Positions 1-8,796 of a DNA stretch of 64,000 nucleotides are shown piece by piece. Origin of the DNA: CAVQCJ01 sp963771835 (GTDB lineage: Bacteria; Actinomycetota; Actinomycetes; Prado026). The position numbers were made by a program, and so were the translations under genes. The DNA lies in NCBI GenBank assembly GCA_963771835.1, contig CAVYVA010000007.1, forward strand, positions 44,532 to 108,531, in the 5' to 3' direction. Position 1 is the first letter of the stretch; every line of letters begins with the position of its first letter. The notes beneath the pieces were generated by a model that saw nothing but the letters and a program-made list of their open reading frames with translations, made no database searches and had not been told where the DNA came from.

Positions 1-440
1 AGCGTGCGGACGAGGTCGGGGCGGTACGCCGCGATCGTCGTGGCCACCGCGCCGCCGAGCGAGTTCCCGAACAGGTGCACGGGACCGCGGCCGTCGGAGT
101 CGATGAGCCGGGCCACGGCACGGGCGTGCGCGCCCACGGAGTAGTCGTGGTCGGCGGGGGGCGGCGACAGCCCGAAGCCGGGCAGGTCCGGGGCCCGGGT
201 GGCCAGCCGGTCCGCGAGGAGAGCCATCAGCGAGGTCCAGTTCAGGGCCGACCCGCCGAGACCGTGCACCATCACGGCCGGCTCGGCGCCGTCGACCTGC
301 GGCGTCGACCGGACGGACAGCTCGAGGGGCGGGCGACCGGCCACGGACAGCCGGACCGTCTCGGCCGGCCACGGTTCGGCCGGCCAGGCCTCGGTGGCGG
401 GGATCGCTGGGTCAGGCTCGGGTCGGGTCTGGTGGCTCAC
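1..440 (-). CDS. alpha/beta hydrolase (C-terminus beyond window)
   Basis: The first 146 residues of an alpha/beta-hydrolase-fold enzyme are encoded here; the gene runs off the left edge. A conserved HGLGG oxyanion-hole motif and the nucleophile elbow GNSLGG (Ser nucleophile) are visible, so the fold assignment is firm but the substrate (ester, lactone, epoxide or haloalkane) is unknown. The catalytic Asp and His would lie outside the window. The GTG start is chosen because it overlaps the TGA stop of the upstream gene by 4 bp (GTGA), indicating translational coupling. There is no signal peptide, so the enzyme is probably cytoplasmic. Confidence 0.85.
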   Translation of the reverse strand, partial: MSHQTRPEPDPAIPATEAWPAEPWPAETVRLSVAGRPPLELSVRSTPQVDGAEPAVMVHGLGGSALNWTSLMALLADRLATRAPDLPGFGLSPPPADHDYSVGAHARAVARLIDSDGRGPVHLFGNSLGGAVATTIAAYRPDLVRT

Positions 441-1430
441 GCCGAGACAAGGTACGTCTCGATGCGCCGGTTCACGGCATCCAGGGTCGCCCGGATGACC
501 GCCTGCCTGGCGTCCTCGCGCACGGCGCTGACCCCGGTGAGCCGCTCGCTGCCGTGCCTGGTGATCATCGCGACCTCGACGACGACGGCCCGGTCGCCCC
601 CGAGCGTGGTCGTCTCGAGGTGCTCCAGCTCGAACCGGACGGCGCCGTCGACGGCCTCCTCGACCGCGCGCAGCGTCGCGTGCGCCACCGACCGGTGCAC
701 GCTGGACGGGGTGCTCGCCGCGCCGGCGGTGCCGGTGTGCTCGTGCCCGGAGAGCTCGAGCGTGACCTCGCTGGTGACGCCCTTGCTGGCCGACACCAGC
801 TCCATGCGATGGATGAGCAGCCTGGTCCCGCGCGGGGCGCCGGTCCGCTCCACCGGGCCCAGGTCGGCCACGGTGCCGAGCCCGGCGGTCGGGGCCGGCC
901 CGGTCGTCGTGCCGGCGGTCGTGGCGGCCGGCTCGGCGTTCTCACCGGAGTCGCTGCGGGCGGACGGCGCCGCGGGCGCGCTGGACGGCGGCGCGAGGGG
1001 CGGCACCGGTCGCAGCACGTGCGGAGTCTCGGCCGGACGGACCACCGCGGGGGCCGGCTCGGGCTCGGCCGCCGCTGCCGGGACGACCGCCTGCGGCCGC
1101 GGCCGCCGCGGGTGCACCGCCGGAGGCCGGCGTTCGCCGCCGCACCTCCTCGACGACCTGGACCTTGCCGGAGTCCACGCCGAGGCCGAACTGCTCGCCG
1201 AGCAGGCGGTTGACCGTCTTGGCGACGCTGACCTCGTCGGCGCCGGGCAGCAGCTGCAGGCGCAACGTCCCCGGGCCGCCCTCGGGGTCGGGCAGGATCT
1301 CGGCGTCCGCCACCCCCGACACGGCGCGCAGCGCAGCGACGACGGCGGCGCGGTCGCCGCCCTGCCCCCCCAGGGTCATGGCGGAAGTGTCCCAAACACG
1401 CTGGGTACCGGACGAACCGCGACGCGCCAT
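437..1430 (-). CDS. conserved actinobacterial protein of unknown function, frameshifted
   Basis: I do not recognise a named family. The N-terminal ~95 residues form a compact domain, beginning MARRGSSG and ending in VQVVEEV, that looks like a small alpha/beta fold. A long Ala/Pro-rich linker follows, then a C-terminal domain of ~130 residues (from GTRLLIHRMELV to ETYLVSA). The two halves lie in different frames; the shift falls inside the repetitive GC-rich linker near 1095-1130 and is repaired by removing one base (locus length is 3n+1). As written, only a separate GTG start at 1117 could express the second half. The ATG at 1430 is preceded by GGGGGA. The gene is coupled by GTGA to the hydrolase downstream. 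Confidence 0.6.
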
Positions 1431-1505
1431 TCCCCCGTCCGGCCTAGCCGCGGGCCGCCGGTCGTCACGCTGCGGTTGCGGCCCGGCACCGGGTCGCCGT
1501 CCGCG

Positions 1506-2303
1506 TCACCCGGTCGCCGCATCGGCCCTCGCCGCCTTCGCGGCCTCGACGCTGGCACGCAGGGCCGCCATCAGGTCGACGACCGTCCCGGCGTCCGCCT
1601 CGGCGGCGGCCGGCGCGACGAGCGCGTGACCGTCGGCCTTGGCCGCGATCAGCGACTCCAGCGCCGCGCGGTACTCGTCGGTGTACTGCGTCGGGTCGAA
1701 GTCGCCGGAGAGCGCCTCGATCAGGCTCTGCGCCATCGTCACCTCCGCAGGCTTCACGTCGACGTCCGAGTCGAGCACCGAGAAGTCGGGCGTGCGGATC
1801 TCGTCCGGCCACAGCATGGTCTCCAGCACCAGCACGTCGTCGCGCACGCGCAGGCAGGCCAGCGCCTCGCGCGAGCGCAGCGCCACCTTGACGATCGCGA
1901 CCCGCCCGGACTCCTGCAGGGCCTGTCGCAGCAGGACGTACGGCTTCACGCCGGTCTTGTCCGGCTCGAGGAAGTACGAGCGGGAGAAGAAGATCGGGTC
2001 GACCTCGGAGAGCGGGACGAACTGCAGGACCTCGACGGTCTTCTGCGTGGACAGCGGCAGGTCGGCGAAGTCCTCGTCGGTGAGCACGACGGTCTCCCCG
2101 GTCGGCAGCTCGAAACCCTTGGCGATCTCGGCGTACGGGACCTCCTCGCCGTCGGCCGCCGCGACCCGCTTGTACTTGATCCGGCTGCCGTCGCTGCGCC
2201 GGACCTGGTGGAACGCGACGTCACGCTCCTCGGTCGCCGAGTACAGCCGCACCGGGATGGTGACCAGCCCGAAGGACACCGTGCCCTTCCAGATCGAGCG
2301 CAT
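1506..2303 (-). CDS. ku: Ku protein, non-homologous end joining
   Basis: Bacterial Ku, 265 residues, which forms a homodimeric ring that loads on double-strand DNA ends and recruits LigD. The protein starts MRSIWKGTVSFGLV, the almost invariant N-terminus of the family, and carries the typical core segments VPLSEVDPIFF and YFLEPDK. It ends in a short Ala-rich basic tail rather than a long lysine-rich extension. The ATG at 2303 is preceded by GGAGG at good spacing; an open extension upstream exists but has no family similarity. The gene is divergent from the LigD polymerase-domain gene across an 85-bp gap, which presumably holds both promoters. Confidence 0.95.
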   Translation of the reverse strand: MRSIWKGTVSFGLVTIPVRLYSATEERDVAFHQVRRSDGSRIKYKRVAAADGEEVPYAEIAKGFELPTGETVVLTDEDFADLPLSTQKTVEVLQFVPLSEVDPIFFSRSYFLEPDKTGVKPYVLLRQALQESGRVAIVKVALRSREALACLRVRDDVLVLETMLWPDEIRTPDFSVLDSDVDVKPAEVTMAQSLIEALSGDFDPTQYTDEYRAALESLIAAKADGHALVAPAAAEADAGTVVDLMAALRASVEAAKAARADAATG

Positions 2304-2388
2304 CTCGCCTCCAGCCGCAGTTCGGTGCCGACGGTCGTGCGCCCCCGCGGGACCAGGATCGCACCACGGGGTGGGTACGTTCACGTTC

Positions 2389-3354
2389 ATGGCGGACGAG
2401 CGCGTGACGGTGGAGGTCGGCGGGCGCCGCCTCACGCTGTCGAACCTGTCCAAGATCCTCTACCCACCCGCCGACGGTTCACCCGGTTTCAGCAAGGCCG
2501 AGGTGGTCGACTACTACACGCGGGTCGCCCCGGTCCTGCTGCCGCACCTGGCCGGCCGCCCGGCCACGTTCACCCGCTGGCCGGACGGCGTCGCCGGGAA
2601 GATGTTCTTCGAGAAGAACGCGCCCTCGCACACGCCGGACTGGGTCCGCCGGGTCCGGCTGCCCTCGCCCGGTTCGGGGATGAAGCGGGACACGATCGAC
2701 TACGTCGTGGTGGACGACCTGGCCACGCTGGTCTGGGCGGCGAACCTGGCGGCGCTGGAGCTGCACGTGCCGCAGTGGCGGGTCGGTGCGGACGGCGCGC
2801 CGCAGGACCCCGACCTGCTCGTGCTCGACCTGGACCCGGGGCCGCCGGCGACCGCGCTCGAGTGCTGCGCGGTGGCCGTGCTGCTGCGCGAGCGGCTGGC
2901 CGCGGACGGGCTCGACGCGTACCCGAAGACCAGCGGCTCCAAGGGCCTGCAGCTGTACGTCCCGCTGGAGCCGACGCCGGCCGAGCGGACCAGCGGCTAC
3001 GCGCGAGCGCTCGCCGGCGAGCTGGAGCGGGCGCACCCGGGGCTGGTGGTCAGCCGGATGGCGAAGGACCTGCGGCCGGGCAAGGTGTTCGTGGACTGGT
3101 CGCAGAACAACGGGGCGAAGACCACGGTCGCGCCGTACTCGCTGCGGGCCCGGCCGTGGCCGACGGTGTCCACGCCGCTGACCTGGGACGAGGTGGCGGC
3201 CTGCCGAGTCGCCGAGGACGTGCGGTTCGTCGCGGCGCAGGTGCTGGACCGGGTCGCCGCGGACGGCGATCTGCTCGGCCCGCTGAGCCCGGGGCCGCAT
3301 CGGCGCGCGGGGCGCCTGCCCGACGTGCCCGGGGAGCCCGTTACCGCTGGGTAG
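2389..3354 (+). CDS. ligD: LigD-type DNA polymerase/primase domain protein (NHEJ)
   Basis: Stand-alone polymerase (POL/primase-like) domain of the LigD family, 321 residues, which adds nucleotides or ribonucleotides to broken ends during end joining. The N-terminal LTLSNLSKILYP motif, the MFFEKNAP segment and the catalytic acidic pair in LDLDPGP (D-x-D) are visible, followed by the KTSGSKGLQ motif. Ligase and phosphoesterase domains are absent, so a separate ATP-dependent ligase must be encoded elsewhere. I chose the ATG at 2389; a GTG at 2371 in the same frame is an alternative. The divergent Ku gene supports the NHEJ role. Confidence 0.92.
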   Translation: MADERVTVEVGGRRLTLSNLSKILYPPADGSPGFSKAEVVDYYTRVAPVLLPHLAGRPATFTRWPDGVAGKMFFEKNAPSHTPDWVRRVRLPSPGSGMKRDTIDYVVVDDLATLVWAANLAALELHVPQWRVGADGAPQDPDLLVLDLDPGPPATALECCAVAVLLRERLAADGLDAYPKTSGSKGLQLYVPLEPTPAERTSGYARALAGELERAHPGLVVSRMAKDLRPGKVFVDWSQNNGAKTTVAPYSLRARPWPTVSTPLTWDEVAACRVAEDVRFVAAQVLDRVAADGDLLGPLSPGPHRRAGRLPDVPGEPVTAG

Positions 3355-3364
3355 GATCCCCGCC

Positions 3365-3973
3365 GTGACGCTCGCCCGAGGCACCCGGCTGCCGCGGTCG
3401 GCCCGCCGGGCCCAGCTGCTGGGCGCCGCGCGGGACGTCTTCGTCGCCCAGGGCTACCACGCGGCCGCCATGGACGACATCGCCGACGCGGCGGGCGTCT
3501 CCAAGCCGGTCCTGTACCAGCACTTCCCCGGCAAGCTCGACCTGTACCTCGCGCTGCTGGACCAGAGCACCGACGGCCTCGTCGACGCCGTCCGCGCCGC
3601 GCTGGCGAGCACCACCGACAACAAGCTGCGCGTCACCGCGACCATGCAGGCGTACTTCGACTTCGTCGCCGACGAGGGTGGCGCGTTCCGGCTCGTGTTC
3701 GAGTCCGACCTGATCTCCGAGCCGTCCGTGCGGGCCCGAGTCGAGCAGGTCCTGCAGGGCTGCGCCGAGCTGGTCAGCGCCGTCATCGCCGAGGACGCCG
3801 GGCTCTCCGAGGCCGAGTCGCACCTGCTCGCGGTCGGCCTGATCGGCACGGCGCAGGTCTCCGCGCGGTACTGGATCACCACCGGCGAGGTCATCCCTCG
3901 CGACGAGGCGGTGCAGCTGGTGTCGACGCTGACCTGGCGCGGCATCTCGCGGTTCCCGCGCACCTCCGGCTGA
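3365..3973 (+). CDS. TetR family transcriptional regulator
   Basis: TetR-type repressor of 202 residues. The N-terminal helix-turn-helix is clear: RRAQLLGAARDVF, then MDDIADAAGVSKPVLYQHF as the recognition helix (residues ~15-60), followed by an all-helical ligand-binding and dimerisation domain. The GTG start lies 10 bp after the LigD-domain stop, but the usual association in actinobacteria is with the next gene (DUF3107). The ligand is unknown and no operator is obvious in the flanking sequence. The C-terminal domain contains VGLIGTAQVSARYW, typical of this TetR/DUF3107 neighbourhood. Confidence 0.9.
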   Translation: MTLARGTRLPRSARRAQLLGAARDVFVAQGYHAAAMDDIADAAGVSKPVLYQHFPGKLDLYLALLDQSTDGLVDAVRAALASTTDNKLRVTATMQAYFDFVADEGGAFRLVFESDLISEPSVRARVEQVLQGCAELVSAVIAEDAGLSEAESHLLAVGLIGTAQVSARYWITTGEVIPRDEAVQLVSTLTWRGISRFPRTSG

Positions 3974-4088
3974 CCGGGGCGGCGGGAGCAGGCGTTACGC
4001 CTGCGGAGAACCGGGCCCCGGCGTGGACGGTCCGGCTGAGCGGCTGGACTACGCTCGCGAGACCCAACGCTGAGTCACGGAGGTCCTG

Positions 4089-4316
4089 GTGGAGGTCAAG
4101 ATCGGCGTCAAGGGCGCCGCGCGCGAGCTGTCGCTGGAGAGCGCGCAGAGCTCCGACGAGATCGCCGCCGAGGTCAAGGCCGCGCTCGCCGACGCGGGCG
4201 GCCTGCTGGTCCTGGCCGACGAGAAGGGCCGACAGGTGCTCGTGCCCGTCGACAAGCTGGCGTACGTCGAGATCGGCGAGCAGGCCGAGCGACGGGTCGG
4301 GTTCGGCGCGATCTGA
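4089..4316 (+). CDS. DUF3107 domain-containing protein
   Basis: Small acidic protein of 75 residues matching the actinobacterial DUF3107 family (MEVKIGVKGAARELSLES at the start, VPVDKLAYVEIG near the end). The biochemical role of the family is unknown. The GTG start at 4089 is preceded by GGAGGTC, a strong ribosome binding site. It follows a TetR gene and precedes, on the opposite strand, a ferritin-like protein and then a DEAD-box helicase. This gene order is widely conserved in actinobacteria, supporting the assignment more than the short sequence alone. Confidence 0.9.
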   Translation: MEVKIGVKGAARELSLESAQSSDEIAAEVKAALADAGGLLVLADEKGRQVLVPVDKLAYVEIGEQAERRVGFGAI

Positions 4317-4347
4317 CCGTTCTGTCGGCCCCGGTCGGCCGCGGCCG

Positions 4348-5061
4348 TCAGGCGGACAGCCCGAGGGCCCGCATGCGGCGGGTGTGCTCCTCGGTGAGCC
4401 GGGCGAACATCCGCCCGATCTCGGCCAGGTCGAACCCGGCCAACCCGGACGAGGTACCGGTGATCCCGCCCACCAGCAGGTTCGACAGCGCGTCCCGCTC
4501 CGCGGCGGTGCGCTGCGCCTGCGACAGCATCTCGCCCATCAGCCGCCGGCCCCAGAGCGCGAGCCGGCCGGCCACCCGCGGATCGACCGCGATCGCCTCG
4601 CGGATCGTCGTCACGGCGAAGGCCGACTGGCCGGTGTCGGCGAGGACGTCGAGCACCAGCGCCTGGGTCCGGGCGTCGAGGAACCGGGCCACCTCGCGGT
4701 AGAAGTCGGCGCTGACGCCGTCGCCGACGTACGCCTTCATCAGGCCCTCGAGCCAGTCGGCCGGTGCCGTCGACTCGTGGAACCCGTCGATCGGGGCGAC
4801 GAACGGCGCCATGGCCTCTTCGGGGTCGACCCCGAGCGCGGCGAGCCCTTCCTGGAGCTGGACGAAATGCCGGAACTCGGCCACGGCCATGCCCGCCAGC
4901 TTGGCCTCGTCGCCGATCCGCGGGGCCAGCGCGGCGTCCGCGGCCAGCCGGACGAAGGCCGACAGCTCGCCGTAGGACAGGACGCCGAGCAGGTCGACGA
5001 CGGCCGCGCGGTACGCCGGGTCGTCCAGGTCCGGGCCCGGCTGGGCCTGCGCGTCGTCCAT
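4348..5061 (-). CDS. ferritin-like fold protein
   Basis: Predicted helical-bundle protein of 237 residues of the actinobacterial ferritin-like (MiaE-like) group. Potential di-iron ligands are present as Glu and His in the helices around YGELSAF, EAKLAGMAVAEFRHF, FHESTAP and TTIREA. The FRHF helix with EA repeats resembles the E-x-x-H ferritin-like pattern. Enzymatic function is not established for this branch. The ATG at 5061 was selected because it begins the conserved region and lies just upstream of a divergent promoter region shared with the helicase gene. An in-frame extension upstream is basic and unconserved. Confidence 0.8.
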   Translation of the reverse strand: MDDAQAQPGPDLDDPAYRAAVVDLLGVLSYGELSAFVRLAADAALAPRIGDEAKLAGMAVAEFRHFVQLQEGLAALGVDPEEAMAPFVAPIDGFHESTAPADWLEGLMKAYVGDGVSADFYREVARFLDARTQALVLDVLADTGQSAFAVTTIREAIAVDPRVAGRLALWGRRLMGEMLSQAQRTAAERDALSNLLVGGITGTSSGLAGFDLAEIGRMFARLTEEHTRRMRALGLSA

Positions 5062-5084
5062 GCGGCGCACTGTAACGGCTACAC

Positions 5085-6809
5085 TTGAGGCCGCACCGCG
5101 CCGCTGGCGCTGGGAAGTCGGGCGCCGACGTCCTTCCGGACGAACGCAGCGCCACCGAGGAAGAGGCGAACGCACTGACCACGTTCCGAGAGCTCGGGGT
5201 GCTGCCCGAGACCTGCGAGGCGCTGGAGGCCGTCGGCATCACCGACGCCTTCGCGATCCAGGAGATGACCCTCCCGCTGGCGCTGTCCGGCAACGACGTC
5301 ATCGGGCAGGCCAAGACCGGCACCGGCAAGACCCTCGGGTTCGGGATCCCGCTGCTGCAGCGGATCATCGGCCCGCACGACAACGACGCCGAGTTCCTGG
5401 CCGCGCCCGGAAAGCCGCAGGCGCTCGTGGTGGTACCGACCCGTGAGCTGTGCATCCAGGTCGCCAAGGACCTTCGGCAGGCCGGCGCCCGGCGGGCTGT
5501 CCGGGTGCTCGAGATCTACGGCGGGCGCGCGTACGAGCCGCAGGTCGAGGCGCTGCGGACCGGGATCGACGTCGTCGTCGGCACCCCGGGCCGGCTGATC
5601 GACCTCATGCAGCAGCGCCACCTGGACCTCACGCACGTCAAGATCCTGGTCCTGGACGAGGCCGACGAGATGCTCGACCTGGGCTTCCTGCCCGACGTCG
5701 AGCGGCTGGTCGCGTCGACGCCGGACAACCGGCAGACGATGCTGTTCTCGGCCACGATGCCGGGCGTCATCGTGAACCTCGCGCGTCGCTACATGCGCAC
5801 CCCCACGCACGTGCGCGCCACGAACCCCGACGACGAGTCGGCCACGGTCGACACCGTCGAGCAGCACGTGTACCGCGCGCACGAGATGGACAAGCCCGAG
5901 GTGCTGGCCCGCATCCTGCAGGCCGACGGCCGTGGGCTGACGATCATCTTCACGCGGACCAAGCGCGCGGCCGACCGCATCGCCGGCGACCTGTCCGAGC
6001 GCGGCTTCGCCGCGGCGGCCGTGCACGGCGACCTCGGGCAGGGCGCACGCGAGCAGGCCCTGCGCGCCTTCCGCTCCGGCAAGGTCGACGTGCTCGTCGC
6101 CACCGACGTCGCGGCCCGCGGCATCGACATCGACGGCGTCACGCACGTGATCAACTACACGTGCCCCGAGGACGAGAAGATGTACCTGCACCGCGTCGGG
6201 CGTACGGCCAGGGCCGGCGCAGACGGTGTCGCCGTCACGTTCGTCGACTGGGCCGACCTGCCGCGCTGGTCGCTGATCAACAAGGCGCTCGGCCTGCCGT
6301 TCGCCGACCCGCCGGAGACGTACTCCACCTCGGACTGGCTCTACACCGCGCTCAGCATCCCGAGGACGGCCAAGGGAGTGCTGCCCCGGGCGGCCCGGAC
6401 CCGCGCCGGCCTGGACGCCGAGGAGCTCGAGGACCTCGGCGAGACCGGGAAGGCGCGACGCGGCGGCCCGAAGGGCTCCGGCGGCGGCAGCGGTGACCGG
6501 CAGGGCGCACGGTCGGGCTCCTCGTCAGGACCCGCGCGCACCGCGACGTCGACCAAGACGACGAAGTCGTCGGGAGCGCCACGGAACCGGCGCCGGACGC
6601 GCTCGGGCGAGTCGCTGGACCCGGCGACGGCACCGGTCGAGCGCTCCGAGCGCGCGGACCGCCCCGAGCGGGTCGAAACCCCCGCCGGCTCCACCGCCGG
6701 TTCGACCGCCGCGCCACGTCGCCGGCGCCGCCGCAGCCGTGGCGGCTCGGGCGGGAGCGATGCCGGCGTTGACTCGTTGACCGCCCCGGTCGAGCAGACC
6801 GGGACCTGA
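5085..6809 (+). CDS. DEAD-box ATP-dependent RNA helicase
   Basis: DEAD-box RNA helicase with all standard motifs: Q-motif region FAIQEMT, motif I AKTGTGKT, PTREL, TPGR, DEAD in VLDEADEML, SAT, and the second RecA domain with FTRTKRAADR, TDVAARGID and HRVGRTARAG. The C-terminal ~150 residues are low-complexity and basic with RRRRRR and Gly-rich stretches, typical RNA-binding tails. The only standard start is TTG at 5085, but that codon sits on a TACACT -10-like hexamer (5080-5085). The conserved protein begins TTFRELGVLPE, preceded by CTG at 5175 with AGGAAGAGG upstream, so CTG 5175 may be the real start. Confidence 0.93.
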   Translation: MRPHRAAGAGKSGADVLPDERSATEEEANALTTFRELGVLPETCEALEAVGITDAFAIQEMTLPLALSGNDVIGQAKTGTGKTLGFGIPLLQRIIGPHDNDAEFLAAPGKPQALVVVPTRELCIQVAKDLRQAGARRAVRVLEIYGGRAYEPQVEALRTGIDVVVGTPGRLIDLMQQRHLDLTHVKILVLDEADEMLDLGFLPDVERLVASTPDNRQTMLFSATMPGVIVNLARRYMRTPTHVRATNPDDESATVDTVEQHVYRAHEMDKPEVLARILQADGRGLTIIFTRTKRAADRIAGDLSERGFAAAAVHGDLGQGAREQALRAFRSGKVDVLVATDVAARGIDIDGVTHVINYTCPEDEKMYLHRVGRTARAGADGVAVTFVDWADLPRWSLINKALGLPFADPPETYSTSDWLYTALSIPRTAKGVLPRAARTRAGLDAEELEDLGETGKARRGGPKGSGGGSGDRQGARSGSSSGPARTATSTKTTKSSGAPRNRRRTRSGESLDPATAPVERSERADRPERVETPAGSTAGSTAAPRRRRRRSRGGSGGSDAGVDSLTAPVEQTGT

Positions 6810-6833
6810 CCGATCGTTCCCCGAGGCTGACGA

Positions 6834-7508
6834 CTACCTGAGGACCACGACGGTGGTACCGATCGTGGCCCAGCCGTACAGCCACTTCGCATCGACGACG
6901 CGCTGCCGCACGCACCCGCCGTGCCCGATCGGCGCACCCAGCTGCGCCTCGGCCTGGATCGGCACCCCGGTGCCCATGATCCGCGGGATCGAGTGGAACC
7001 CGATGTTCAGGTCGTTGCCGTGCGCGAACCGGACCATCCAGTCGAAGGTCACGTGGTACTTCGGCGACGCGGCTGCCAGCGTCTTCGAGAACACGTGGTA
7101 CGTGGCCGGGCGCGGCCAGCCCGGGCGGCCGGTCACCGGGTAGTCGCGGACGACGGTGCCGTCGGCCTCGACCACCCACAGGTGCATCGTCGACTCCTGG
7201 TAGACGATGCGGCGACCCGTGCCCGAGTCCTTCGGCAGCGCCTTGCCCCGCCGGCTCGGTGACCCGACCGCGAGCAGCGACGGACCCGCAGCGCCGCGGA
7301 CAGCGGCGGGCAGCGGCTGGGTCCGGGCGACCGCCGTCCCGTCTTCCGCGGGACGCTCCGGGCCGGGCTGACCGGTCTGCCCGGAGGCGAACGCGGTCCG
7401 CAGCGAGCCGCCCAGCGCGAACCCGAGCACGAGCACGATCAGCGCGAGCAGGACCCACACGTGCCGGGGAATCCGGCCGGCGGGTCCCGAAGACGGGACG
7501 TCGGTCAC
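6834..7508 (-). CDS. L,D-transpeptidase (YkuD domain), membrane-anchored
   Basis: Predicted cell-wall cross-linking enzyme, 224 residues: a short cytoplasmic tail, one transmembrane helix (residues ~17-36, VWVLLALIVLVLGFALGG), a Pro/Gly-rich linker, and a C-terminal YkuD domain. The catalytic His (IGFHSIP) and the catalytic Cys (HGGCVRQ) are visible. The usual SHGC signature is changed to HGGC, so the residue that is normally His two positions before Cys is Gly here. The gene is convergent with the helicase gene (24-bp gap). Likely substrate: peptidoglycan tetrapeptide stems, forming 3-3 cross-links or anchoring a protein. Confidence 0.85.
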   Translation of the reverse strand: MTDVPSSGPAGRIPRHVWVLLALIVLVLGFALGGSLRTAFASGQTGQPGPERPAEDGTAVARTQPLPAAVRGAAGPSLLAVGSPSRRGKALPKDSGTGRRIVYQESTMHLWVVEADGTVVRDYPVTGRPGWPRPATYHVFSKTLAAASPKYHVTFDWMVRFAHGNDLNIGFHSIPRIMGTGVPIQAEAQLGAPIGHGGCVRQRVVDAKWLYGWATIGTTVVVLR

Positions 7509-7646
7509 GAGACGCTCCTGGGGAAGTCCGGCATCGGCCGGAGGCGCGCTGGTCCCGCAAGAGTCGCCGTCGGAGCAGTACGTCTCAAGGACCGGACCAC
7601 GCCCGGCGTGTCGAAGACTCCGGCACCGCGTGTGGAGCTGCGGACG

Positions 7647-7973
7647 TCACAGGCGGACGGACACGCTCACCCAGGTCAGGCGGCGGCAGGCCGGGCAGCG
7701 CATGAACGACCAGGGGGCGGGCCGCAGCCCGGGCAGGTGCAGGGACGGGACGGCCAGCCGGATCGCGCGCAGCAGCGACACGACGGTGCGCTCCTCGCAC
7801 GCCGAGCAGGCGATCGTCACGGTCCCGATCGTGGGCGGCTGCTCGGCGGTGCTGAACAGCGCCCGGCGCCCGTCGGCGTCCGGCGGGCCGCTCGAGGAGA
7901 CCACCCCGGCGGCCGGCTCCGCGGGCTCGCGGCGCGGCAGCCGGTCGAACCCGGGCGACTTGCGGGCGGTCAA
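7647..7973 (-). CDS. small zinc-ribbon-like protein coupled to ParA
   Basis: Protein of 108 residues with two CxxC pairs in the C-terminal half (CSACEERTV and MRCPACRRLTW), suggesting a zinc ribbon; the N-terminal 50 residues are polar and probably disordered. I do not recognise a named family. The TTG start at 7973 overlaps the ParA stop by 4 bp (TTGA), so translation is coupled to the ATPase gene and this is probably its functional partner, in the position where a ParB-like or adaptor protein might be expected. No DNA-binding ParB motif is visible. Confidence 0.72.
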   Translation of the reverse strand: MTARKSPGFDRLPRREPAEPAAGVVSSSGPPDADGRRALFSTAEQPPTIGTVTIACSACEERTVVSLLRAIRLAVPSLHLPGLRPAPWSFMRCPACRRLTWVSVSVRL

Positions 7974-8749
7974 CGCGGGGGCCCGGACCGGCCGGAAGAC
8001 GCGACGAGCTGCCGCGCGTGCTCGCGGTACGCCTCGGCGCCCTTGGAACCGGGAGCGGTCGTCAGCACCGAGCGCCCGGCGGCCGGCGCCTCGGCGAAAC
8101 GCACCGACTTGGGCACCGGCGGCTCGAGCACCCGGACCGAGTAGCGCAGCGCCACGTCGGCCAGCACCGCCCGGGCGTGCGTGGTCCGACCGTCGAACAG
8201 CGTGGGCAGCAGACCCAGCACGTCCAGCTCGGGGTTCGTGCGCTTGCGCACCTCGTCGATCGTCTCCAGGAGCTGTCCGACGCCGCGGTGCGACAACGTC
8301 TCGCACTGAAGGGGGATCAGGACCGCGTCCGCCGCCGTCAAGGCGTTCAGCGTGAGGATGCCCAGCGAGGGCGAGCAGTCCAGCAGCACCCAGTCGAACC
8401 CCGCGGAGACCTCGGCCAGCGCCTCGCGCAGCACGAACTCGCGGCCGGCCCTGGTGACCAGCCTCGCCTCCGACCCGGTGAGGTCGATCGCAGCCGGCAG
8501 CAGCATGACGCCGTCGTCGGTGTCCAGCAGCGCCATCGCGGCCGGAACCCGGCCGAGCAGGACGTCGTGCACCGACAGCTCGAGAGCGTCCGGGTCCAGG
8601 CCCAGCGAGAACGTCAGGCACGCCTGCGGGTCCAGGTCGACGAGCAGGACTTTGTGGCCGAGCTCGGCCAGGGCGGCGCCGAGCGAGGCCACGGTCGTGG
8701 TCTTGGCCACGCCGCCCTTCTGGTTGGCGACGGCGAGCGTGATCGTCAC
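7970..8749 (-). CDS. ParA/MinD family ATPase
   Basis: ParA-type deviant Walker ATPase of 259 residues. The deviant Walker A motif KGGVAKTTT is at the N-terminus (residues ~11-19), followed by LLVDLDPQACLT (Walker A') and VLLDCSPSLG (Walker B). It resembles Soj/ParA proteins that position chromosomes, plasmids or protein clusters along nucleoid or membrane gradients. No ParB gene and no origin or replication genes are nearby, so it is more likely an orphan ParA acting on a cellular cargo. The partner candidate is the zinc-ribbon protein overlapping its stop. It is divergent from the hydrolase gene at 8797. Confidence 0.9.
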   Translation of the reverse strand: MTITLAVANQKGGVAKTTTVASLGAALAELGHKVLLVDLDPQACLTFSLGLDPDALELSVHDVLLGRVPAAMALLDTDDGVMLLPAAIDLTGSEARLVTRAGREFVLREALAEVSAGFDWVLLDCSPSLGILTLNALTAADAVLIPLQCETLSHRGVGQLLETIDEVRKRTNPELDVLGLLPTLFDGRTTHARAVLADVALRYSVRVLEPPVPKSVRFAEAPAAGRSVLTTAPGSKGAEAYREHARQLVASSGRSGPPR

Positions 8750-8796
8750 GGCGGTCCCTTCCGAAGTGGGCCCGGACCCGGCCTATTGTGCCCCGG

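Noticed and set aside
75..3368. Long open frame covering the left end on the + strand
   Set aside because: It runs antisense through the hydrolase, unknown protein and Ku genes and has Arg/Gly/Ala-rich composition without family similarity; the Ku and LigD signatures lie in other frames. It is a GC-content artefact.
7970..8749. Chromosome or plasmid partition locus with origin
   Set aside because: ParA alone is present; there is no ParB, parS-like repeat, DnaA box cluster or replication gene.
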